DNA of 7,206 nucleotides from contig DAOVTF010000096.1 in assembly GCA_030633225.1 (NCBI GenBank), positions 1 to 7,206 of the forward strand, written 5' to 3'. The notes under the pieces were generated by a model. The model did not search any database. It was not told the origin of the DNA and saw nothing but the letters and a program-made list of their open reading frames with translations. The translations under genes and the position numbers were made by a program. The number at the start of each line of letters is the position of its first letter. Within the stretch, counting starts at the first letter, position 1. This DNA is from Flavobacteriaceae bacterium. Its GTDB lineage: Bacteria; Bacteroidota; Bacteroidia; Flavobacteriales; Flavobacteriaceae. Shown here piece after piece: positions 1-5,795 of this stretch.

Positions 1-825
1 AAAACCTAGCGGAATTCCAAACCGTTGTGTTGTTCCAACAGCAACATCTGCACCCATTTCGGCAGGAGATTTTAATATTGCTAAGCTTAAAATATCAGCA
101 GCAACTACAACTTTTATTTCTTTTTTATGAGCATTTTCAATAAATTTTGTATAATCAAATATTTCTCCATGCTTTGCTGGATATTGAACAATTGCACCAA
201 AGAAATTTTCATTAAATTCTATTTTTTCATGATCTCCAAAAATCAATTTAATGTCTAAAGGTTCTGATCTTGTTTTAAGAATATCAATTGTTTGAGGCAA
301 AACTTCATCAGAAACAAAAAATTGATTTGCATTTGCTTTTTTCTGATTACGACTTCTACCATTAAAAAGCATGATCATGGCTTCTGCTGCAGCTGTTCCC
401 TCATCTAAAAGTGATGAATTAGCAAGTGGTAAGCCTGTAAGATCAGTAATTACAGTTTGATAATTTAGTAAAGCCTCTAATCTTCCTTGAGAAATTTCAG
501 CTTGATATGGTGTGTATGATGTATACCAACTTGGATTTTCAAAAATATTTCTTTGGATTACAGCTGGCAATGTTGTGGCATGATAGCCTAAACCAATATA
601 GGTTTTGAATAATTTATTCTTTGATCCAAGTTTTTGAATGTGTGAAGCAAATTCATTTTCGCTCATTGCTTCAGGTAAGTTTAACGCGGTCTTTAATAAA
701 ATATCATCTGGAATTGTATTAAAAATTAACTCGTTAGTTGATTTTAAACCTAAAGTTTTTAACATTGCCTGAACTTGATCTTTTTGTGGACCAAGGTGAC
801 GTAAAACAAATGAATCTGTTTGCAT
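1..825 (-). CDS. gcvP: Glycine dehydrogenase (decarboxylating), P-protein of the glycine cleavage system, N-terminal part
   Basis: This is the PLP-dependent P-protein, which decarboxylates glycine and passes the aminomethyl group to the lipoyl arm of the H-protein. It is cytoplasmic and feeds one-carbon metabolism. My translation of the minus strand gives 275 codons without a stop, starting at the ATG at 823-825 and running off the left edge. Full GcvP is about 950 residues, so under a third is present and the PLP lysine lies outside. Family hallmarks are visible: an opening MQTDSFVLRHLGP, then YIGLGYHATTLP, the block YTPYQAEISQGRLEALLNYQ, and SSLLDEGTAAAEAM. The start agrees with the conserved 'F..RHLGP' beginning of the family. 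No Shine-Dalgarno sequence is visible, which is normal for Bacteroidota. The gene lies 61 bp downstream of the NHL-repeat gene on the same strand; there is no hairpin between them, so cotranscription or an own weak promoter are both possible. Confidence 0.97.
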   Translation of the reverse strand, partial: MQTDSFVLRHLGPQKDQVQAMLKTLGLKSTNELIFNTIPDDILLKTALNLPEAMSENEFASHIQKLGSKNKLFKTYIGLGYHATTLPAVIQRNIFENPSWYTSYTPYQAEISQGRLEALLNYQTVITDLTGLPLANSSLLDEGTAAAEAMIMLFNGRSRNQKKANANQFFVSDEVLPQTIDILKTRSEPLDIKLIFGDHEKIEFNENFFGAIVQYPAKHGEIFDYTKFIENAHKKEIKVVVAADILSLAILKSPAEMGADVAVGTTQRFGIPLGF

Positions 826-834
826 AATATTAAT

Positions 835-879
835 ATTTTGATAAATGTAAAATTACAAAAAAGTACTAAATTTTGATAA
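835..879. repeat. Pair of identical 10-bp direct repeats upstream of gcvP
   Basis: The 61-bp gap between the NHL gene and gcvP contains ATTTTGATAA twice, at 835-844 and 870-879, with starts 35 bp apart. On the gcvP strand the copies read TTATCAAAAT. Direct repeats in the leader of an operon can be regulator sites, but the word is very AT-rich and short in an AT-rich genome, so chance is a serious alternative. I see no terminator hairpin, no riboswitch-like fold and no exact TAnnTTTG promoter box in this gap on the minus strand. Confidence 0.3.
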
Positions 880-886
880 TCTAAAT

Positions 887-1837
887 TTATAATTTTTGCT
901 GTTTTAATTGATGATTATATAGGTCAGCAACCCATAAAACTCCATTTACAATGATTACATCAGCAGGTTTATTCAATTTATCAAAACCATTTTCGGGAGT
1001 AGCTTTTATCTTAGAAACAGTTTTATCATTTTCTATTTTATAAATTGCATTGTTTCCCATATCTGCGATATATAAATTCCCATTTTTATCAGCTGTGATT
1101 CCATGGGGCATCTTTAATGGCTGACTTAATTGTAGTTGTTTAATTTCTTTTCCGGGAGTAAATCTGTAAATATTACTATTTCCAGCATCACAAATTACTA
1201 TATCATCTCCATCAAATGCCATATCAATTGGATATTTCCAATCTACTTTAATAGGTGATAAAGAATCTTTTCCAACCAATGTTGATACTTGTCCCTTGTC
1301 AATTTTTCTTATTTTGGCATTACCAATATCCAAAACCAAAATACTTCCATCTTTATTTAAAAGAATCTGATGTAATGAATTGAACTTCGCTTTATTGGCA
1401 GAACCTTCATTAAATCCTTTTTCCTGAGGTGTTCCTGCAATGGTTTTAACATAAAATTCACCATTTTTATTCGAGACTTCTCTTACAATATTGCTAGATG
1501 CACTCGCTATATAAATAAGATCTTTTTTATTGTCATAAGCTACTCCATGAATTCCATCGAAAAGAGCATCTTTAGTATTTCCATCTTTATAACCTTTTTT
1601 GTCAGAGCCTCCAAATAGTGTTTTCACTTGTCCTTTTTCATCAACAGATCTAATAGCATAATTATTAAAATCAACAAAAAGAAATGTATTATTTTTATAA
1701 GGTGAAAATCTTATAGGTTTATCTAGTAAAACAGGATTATTATCAGTGAAGCCTGGAGAACCATCTCCTATAGTTTGACTTTTAGTATTTATTGAAAGAA
1801 AAATTATAAAAATGAGTGAGATTATAAGTGTTTTCAT
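887..1837 (-). CDS. Secreted NHL-repeat beta-propeller protein
   Basis: A 316-residue exported protein whose exact role is unknown. Residues 1-20 form a signal peptide (Lys, long Ile/Leu/Phe core, probable cleavage near Ser20-Gln21), so it should be periplasmic or secreted. The rest is built from about six NHL-like repeats, recognisable by a hydrophobic strand followed by [VA]D-x-x-N-x-x-[IL]: FVDFNNYAIRSVD (54-66), YIASASSNIVREV (109-121), VLDIGNAKIRKID (168-180), ICDAGNSNIYRF (215-226), YIADMGNNAIYKI (256-268) and VADLYNHQLKQ (303-313). Six repeats fit a six-bladed propeller. The first half also has three Gly-rich interblade segments, for example FGGSDKKGYKDG (75-86) and AGTPQEKGFNEG (134-145). 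Such propellers often bind ligands or proteins, and some relatives are lactonases or peptidylglycine-lyase-like enzymes; I see no motif that decides between these. The protein has no C-terminal sorting domain. It is divergent from the UbiA-like locus and 61 bp upstream of gcvP. Confidence 0.88.
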   Translation of the reverse strand: MKTLIISLIFIIFLSINTKSQTIGDGSPGFTDNNPVLLDKPIRFSPYKNNTFLFVDFNNYAIRSVDEKGQVKTLFGGSDKKGYKDGNTKDALFDGIHGVAYDNKKDLIYIASASSNIVREVSNKNGEFYVKTIAGTPQEKGFNEGSANKAKFNSLHQILLNKDGSILVLDIGNAKIRKIDKGQVSTLVGKDSLSPIKVDWKYPIDMAFDGDDIVICDAGNSNIYRFTPGKEIKQLQLSQPLKMPHGITADKNGNLYIADMGNNAIYKIENDKTVSKIKATPENGFDKLNKPADVIIVNGVLWVADLYNHQLKQQKL

Positions 1838-1866
1838 ATGAATTTATGTAGATTTATTTTATGCAA

Positions 1867-1874
1867 CAAAAGTA
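1867..1874 (-). promoter_or_regulatory. Bacteroidota-type -7 promoter box upstream of the NHL gene
   Basis: Read on the minus strand the sequence is TACTTTTG, an exact match to the TAnnTTTG -7 consensus used by the Bacteroidota primary sigma factor. It lies 29 bp before the NHL start codon, which would give a leader of roughly 20-25 nt. I do not see a clear TTTG -33 element at the right distance, so the assignment is moderate. On the opposite strand, TAAATTTTG (1878-1886) is a one-base-longer near match that could serve the plus-strand UbiA-like locus starting at 1914. The whole divergent gap is 76 bp. Confidence 0.5.
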
Positions 1875-1913
1875 AAGTAAATTTTGAATTAAGATGAGCT
1901 AATATGTAGATTA

Positions 1914-2732
1914 ATGAGTTTATTTAAAAATATTTTTAGTTTTTATATTTCTAGTAATTTACATGTAGCTATAGCAATATTCTGTTTTACTAAAATTACT
2001 TTGTTGGCGTATCATATTGATGATAATTTAATCCCAATATTTAATTTTTTTTCAACCATATTAGTATATACTTTTATCAGGTTCTATCAAATTTATGGAT
2101 TTAGTATTAAATCATAACAATGGAGTAATAATAAAAACAAAAGCATAATCTTATTGAACTCCTTAAGTATTATATTTCTTGTTTATTTTGCATTTCAAAT
2201 TAAAATTCAAGCTTTAGTTATACTTTTCCCTTTTGTTTTAGCCTCTATTTTTTATGTAGTTCCTTTAACATTAAATATAAAAAATTTAAGAAGTATTGCT
2301 AGTCTAAAATTATTTTTAATTGCTTTTACATGTGCCGGAGTAACCGTATTATTTCCATTGATTCAACATGGTATTCAATTTTCATTTGATGTTTGGATAT
2401 TATTTATTCAACGATTTATATTGATAGTTGCAATAACAATTCCGTTTGATATTCGAGATGTTCATATTGATTCACCTGAATTGAGAACCTTGCCTCAGAC
2501 TATTGGTGTAAAAAAATCTAAAATCATTGGATCTATATCTTTATTAATATTTTTTATTCTAGGTTTTTTGTTAGTGCCAATTGACAAAACTTCAATTTTA
2601 GTTACTTTTTCAATCTCTTTAATATCATTTTTATTTTTAATCTTTTCGACTAGTAATCAAGGAAAGTATTATAGTAGTTTTTGGGTTGAATCTATACCAA
2701 TATTTTGGATTATTTTGGTATTGATATTATAA
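1914..2732 (+). pseudogene. UbiA-family prenyltransferase-like membrane protein, interrupted by an in-frame TAA
   Basis: A single reading frame of 272 codons plus stop runs from ATG 1914 to TAA 2730-2732, broken only by TAA at codon 68 (2115-2117). The 67-residue front piece and the rear piece share one frame with no indel. The codons just after the stop (QWSNNKNKS) continue naturally, so this is a point nonsense mutation rather than two genes. A TTG at 2154 could start the rear piece, but it falls inside the conserved region. Family evidence is the second UbiA Asp motif at codons 178-186, FDIRDVHID, followed by RTLPQTIG as in MenA/UbiA proteins, in a protein of about seven or eight hydrophobic segments. 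Total length suits UbiA (about 280-300). The usual first motif NDxxDxxxD is not seen; the equivalent stretch reads YTFIRFYQI (codons 51-59). UbiA enzymes prenylate quinone or other aromatic acceptors in the inner membrane; the substrate here is unknown. Readthrough, recent gene decay or an assembly error are all possible. Confidence 0.82.
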
Positions 2733-2772
2733 AGGAATAATATAAAAGAACAGAAAGTCAGACTAATGCAAT

Positions 2773-2801
2773 AAAAAAGCCTTCAAAATATTTGAAGGCT
2801 T
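2773..2801 (-). terminator. Rho-independent terminator closing the minus-strand gene run
   Basis: A perfect 11-bp inverted repeat, AAGCCTTCAAA (2777-2787) and TTTGAAGGCTT (2791-2801), flanks a 3-nt loop. Read on the minus strand the hairpin is followed directly by a run of six T (2778-2773), a textbook intrinsic terminator about 30 nt beyond the stop codon of the zinc-ribbon-like gene. On the plus strand the hairpin is followed by AGACTGTAA, not a T tract, so it would be at best a weak terminator for the convergent UbiA-like locus, which ends 44 bp before the stem. Confidence 0.92.
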
Positions 2802-2830
2802 AGACTGTAATTATAATTGATTGAATTTTA

Positions 2831-3604
2831 TTAAGAAATGTATTTAGACATTTTCTTTACTTCTTCTTCAGCTAACTGAGAATCTATTAAAATTCTACCA
2901 CTATGCTCATCTGTAATAATTTTTTTACGAGCAGCAATTTCAACTTGTCTCTGTGGTGGAATAGTAAAAAATGATCCACCTGATGCTCCTCTTTCAATAG
3001 TTACAACGGCCAATCCGTTTCTAACATTTAATCTAATTTTTTGATAACCTTTAAGCAATCTTTCATCAATTAATTTACTAAACTCCTTAGATTTTTTATT
3101 TAAAACACTTTCTTCTTTTTTGGTTTCTTCTAGAATTGAATTAAGCTCATCTTGTTTGTGTTTTAAATGAGTATCCTTATCTTTTATTCTTTCTTTTGCA
3201 GCATCAATTATTTCATTTTTCTGAGCAATTTTTACCTCAAATTCTTTGATGTGCTTTTCAGCTAATTGAATTTCAAGATCTTGATATTCAACCTCTTTTG
3301 ATATAGAATCAAATTCTCTATTATTACGAACATTTTTTTGTTGTTCGTTATATTTTTTTGATAAAGTTTTTGCTTCTTCAATATTATTTTTTTTGTTCGC
3401 AATACCAGTTTCTAAATTTTCAATATCTGTATTGAAATTATTAAGTCTGGTTTGCAACCCCTCAATCTCATCTTCTAAATCTTTAACTTCTAGTGGTAAT
3501 TCACCTCTAGTATTTTTAATTTCATCAATTCTTGAATCGATCAATTGCAAGTCATATAAAGCTCTTAATTTGTCTTCAACGGTAACCTCTTTCTTTTTTG
3601 CCAT
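2831..3604 (-). CDS. Coiled-coil protein of the C4-type zinc ribbon (CT398/DUF164) family, lacking the zinc cysteines
   Basis: A 257-residue cytoplasmic protein. Residues about 8-185 are a long charged helical region (Lys/Glu-rich heptads, including the conserved KKYNEQQKNVRNNREFDS at 83-100) forming an antiparallel coiled coil. The C-terminal part, GLAVVTIERGASGGSFFTIP (197-216) and ARKKIITDEHSGRILID (225-241), aligns with the zinc ribbon of the family, normally ACGGC...IPPQ...CxxCGRIL. Here all four cysteine positions are changed: Ser208, Ser211, Asp232 and Ser235, and the protein has no cysteine at all. The surrounding ribbon motif (IPPQ, KKII, GRIL) is otherwise kept, so the fold is probably retained without zinc. 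The family is linked to protein-secretion chaperoning in Chlamydia, but its general role is unsettled. The start is 2 bp after the nif3-like stop, suggesting translational coupling; the gene is last before the terminator. Confidence 0.93.
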   Translation of the reverse strand: MAKKKEVTVEDKLRALYDLQLIDSRIDEIKNTRGELPLEVKDLEDEIEGLQTRLNNFNTDIENLETGIANKKNNIEEAKTLSKKYNEQQKNVRNNREFDSISKEVEYQDLEIQLAEKHIKEFEVKIAQKNEIIDAAKERIKDKDTHLKHKQDELNSILEETKKEESVLNKKSKEFSKLIDERLLKGYQKIRLNVRNGLAVVTIERGASGGSFFTIPPQRQVEIAARKKIITDEHSGRILIDSQLAEEEVKKMSKYIS

Positions 3605-3606
3605 TT

Positions 3607-4701
3607 CTAAATATAGTTGATAGGATTTGTATTTTTTTCTGATAAAATGATTGCAAAATTAGTGAATTTTTTTGTAAGATAATCTACTAAAAGATTTTTT
3701 GTGAATTGCTCACTTTCATAATGACCAATATCTGCTAAAACAATCTTATTTTCGGCCTTAAAAAAATCATGATATTTTAAGTCGGATGTGACAAAAATAT
3801 CAACACCAGTTTTTTTTGCCTGTTCAATGGCAAAACTACCTGAACCTCCTAAAACTGCAACTTTTTTAATTTTATTTCCGCTTAAAGCGGAATGTTTTAT
3901 TGATTTTAAATGAAACTTGTTCTTTAATAATTTAAAGAAATGTGCTTCATCCATCGCTTCATCTAACTCACCTATCATTCCCATACCAATATTTTGGTGA
4001 ACATTATCTAAACTTACGATATCATAAGCAACTTCTTCATAAGGGTGATTTTTAAAAAGTGCTTTAACAATTTTTCCTTCTAAATGTTTTTCAAAAATTA
4101 CACTAATAAATGTTTCTTTTTCTATATGAAGATTTCCTTTTTCGCCAATAGTTGGATTTGAATCTTCGTTTCCTTTATAAGTGCCTTTCCCTTCCATATT
4201 AAAACTACAATTTTCGTAATTTCCAATATTTCCGGCACCAGCTATAAACGGAGAATCGCGCAATTCATCAGCATCTTTTACTGGAACATAAGTGGTTAGT
4301 TTTTTAATATTTCCTTTTTGAGGCATCAATACTTGGGTATTTTTCAAACCAATAACATCACACATTTTAGCAGAAACTCCTTTAAAAGAATTGTCCAAGG
4401 CAGTATGAATGGCATAAATAGCTATGTCATTTTTTATTGCTTTCATTACAACGCGTTCCACGTAAGTTGAACCAGTTAATTTTTTTAAACCACTGAATAT
4501 TATAGGATGAAAGCTTATAATTAAATTACAATTTTTTTCAATAGCCTCATCTATCGTTATTTCTAAGGTGTCAAGTGTAACTAATATTCCCGAAATTCCT
4601 GTGTTGTAATTTCCAACTAGTAAACCAACATTATCAAATCCTTCAGCATAGGCTAGAGGTGCCAATTCTTCAATATGGTCGGTTATATTTTTTATAATCA
4701 T
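3607..4701 (-). CDS. Nif3-like dinuclear metal centre protein (YbgI/YqfO family) with inserted PII/CutA-like domain
   Basis: A 364-residue cytoplasmic protein of the Nif3/YbgI family, which forms toroidal hexamers with a two-metal site; it has often been labelled 'GTP cyclohydrolase 1 type 2', but its substrate remains uncertain. The first Nif3 half has DNVGLLVG (23-30), SFHPIIFSGLKKL (63-75) and AIHTALDN (97-104). The last part has TSDLKYHDF (305-313) and DIGHYESE (324-331). Putative metal ligands are His65, Asp103, His327 and Glu331. The usual His-His pair is Phe64-His65 here, so one ligand appears to be missing. Between the halves, residues about 127-230 form the insertion typical of YqfO-type long members, with KGTYKGNEDSNPTIG (172-186) and KNHPYEEVAYDI (217-228). 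Length fits the long form. It sits 23 bp after the DUF4421 gene and 2 bp before the zinc-ribbon gene; nif3 next to this zinc-ribbon family is a recurrent bacterial pairing. Confidence 0.95.
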   Translation of the reverse strand: MIIKNITDHIEELAPLAYAEGFDNVGLLVGNYNTGISGILVTLDTLEITIDEAIEKNCNLIISFHPIIFSGLKKLTGSTYVERVVMKAIKNDIAIYAIHTALDNSFKGVSAKMCDVIGLKNTQVLMPQKGNIKKLTTYVPVKDADELRDSPFIAGAGNIGNYENCSFNMEGKGTYKGNEDSNPTIGEKGNLHIEKETFISVIFEKHLEGKIVKALFKNHPYEEVAYDIVSLDNVHQNIGMGMIGELDEAMDEAHFFKLLKNKFHLKSIKHSALSGNKIKKVAVLGGSGSFAIEQAKKTGVDIFVTSDLKYHDFFKAENKIVLADIGHYESEQFTKNLLVDYLTKKFTNFAIILSEKNTNPINYI

Positions 4702-4724
4702 AAGATATGTTTAATGTTAACTAA

Positions 4725-5795
4725 TTATAATTTAGAGTCTTCTTTCTGCAAAATTGGAACCTTTTCTTCAATTATATCTAATGTTTTACTTACAGTTTTA
4801 GGTGCCCTAAAACGATAACCTATAAATAGATGAAAAGTATTTGTTGAGGTATTAAAATGAAACTGATCTTTTCCATAATTTTCTTTAGTTATTCTGCTGT
4901 TAAAATCCACCCCAAAATAATACTTTTTTGTACTGTAACCAACAGCTGCTCCACTTTGTAGAGAATATACAATGTCATTATAACTATTTGTGAATTGCTC
5001 ATCGGGTGTGGTTGTTTTTACTTTGTAAAAATCCATACCAACTCCCGGTGCTCCAAATACATTTACGTACCAATTTTTATGATAAACAAAAGTGTAATAA
5101 TACCCAATATTTACAATCGTATTAATTCCTTCAAAGTTATTGTATTTTTCTCTTTCTATTATTTCTCCTTGTGGGTTTTTATATTTTTTGGTGTCACTAA
5201 TTTTATAAAACCAATAATCTACACTTGGCATTAAAGAACCAGCACTTTTAATTTGAATTTCTGTTTGTGATTCTACTGCTCTTACTGAATAATTATTATT
5301 GAATTTATATGCCGAAGTACCTGAAAAAATACTTGTTTTCATATCTGGAAATTGAATATGATTGTTGTTCTCTAAATTATCGATGGTATAGTCATTAGTG
5401 TTTTTAATATAGAAACCTTTTACATAATTGTATTCCAATTTATGAGACCATTCATTAAATAATAGTTTTACTCTTAATTTGAAATTATCAGTTTCTCCTT
5501 TATCGTCAATACTACTATCCGATAATTTAGGTCTAATTCCAAGTCTAATACTAGCAAATCTGTAATTGAAACCAAAAGCATATCTAACTCCTATATTGGG
5601 TGATATATTTGCTTTATTATTATCAAAAAATAATTTATAATTTCCAACTTCATTACTAACTTCAAATTTGATATTCAATTGATTATGATATTTTTCAATA
5701 TAACCATTATTTGAAATTGAAAGTGAATCAGCCTTTGTATTTTGAGCGCTTAAGTATGGAGTGATAAATAAAAATAAGAAAAAAATATATTTCAT
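4725..5795 (-). CDS. DUF4421-family predicted outer-membrane protein
   Basis: A 356-residue exported protein that I recognise as DUF4421-like, a family found mainly in Bacteroidota with no established function. Residues 1-17 are a signal peptide ending SAQ (cleavage near Ala17-Gln18). The mature part alternates short amphipathic strands rich in Tyr, Phe and Asn, as in an outer-membrane beta-barrel. Family-like blocks are SPNIGVRYAFGFNYRF (65-80), DDKGETDNFKL (97-107), YVKGFYI (124-130), and FNNNYSVRAVESQTE (165-179) followed by IKSAGSLMPS (182-191). The barrel-like part ends IGYRFRAPK (325-333), and a charged tail of about 23 residues follows, with no terminal aromatic residue. Its ATG abuts the asparaginase stop codon exactly (TAAATG), so the two are almost certainly cotranslated on one message. 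The barrel topology and location are inferred from composition and signal peptide. Confidence 0.82.
   Translation of the reverse strand: MKYIFFLFLFITPYLSAQNTKADSLSISNNGYIEKYHNQLNIKFEVSNEVGNYKLFFDNNKANISPNIGVRYAFGFNYRFASIRLGIRPKLSDSSIDDKGETDNFKLRVKLLFNEWSHKLEYNYVKGFYIKNTNDYTIDNLENNNHIQFPDMKTSIFSGTSAYKFNNNYSVRAVESQTEIQIKSAGSLMPSVDYWFYKISDTKKYKNPQGEIIEREKYNNFEGINTIVNIGYYYTFVYHKNWYVNVFGAPGVGMDFYKVKTTTPDEQFTNSYNDIVYSLQSGAAVGYSTKKYYFGVDFNSRITKENYGKDQFHFNTSTNTFHLFIGYRFRAPKTVSKTLDIIEEKVPILQKEDSKL

Noticed and set aside
872..898. Possible plus-strand promoter (TTTG followed by TAATTTTTG)
   Set aside because: The spacer is too short, the -7 box has an extra base, and it would transcribe only antisense to the NHL gene.
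2154..2732. Rear part of the UbiA-like frame as an independent gene starting at TTG
   Set aside because: It is in the same frame as the front piece, the codons between the TAA and the TTG read on naturally, and the TTG lies inside the conserved membrane region. A disrupted single gene is simpler, though reinitiation cannot be excluded.
2777..2801. Inverted repeat as a mobile-element end or operator
   Set aside because: The 3-nt loop, perfect stem and following T run on the minus strand directly after a stop codon fit an intrinsic terminator; no transposase or second copy is present in the window.
3393..3620. Plus-strand open frame of 75 codons
   Set aside because: It lies wholly opposite the zinc-ribbon-like gene's coiled-coil region and has a Ser/Leu-rich composition expected from antisense of Lys/Glu-rich codons; no family resemblance.
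4995..5234. Plus-strand open frame of 79 codons
   Set aside because: It is antisense to the DUF4421 gene, which has a signal peptide and family blocks; the plus frame shows no recognisable domain or start context.
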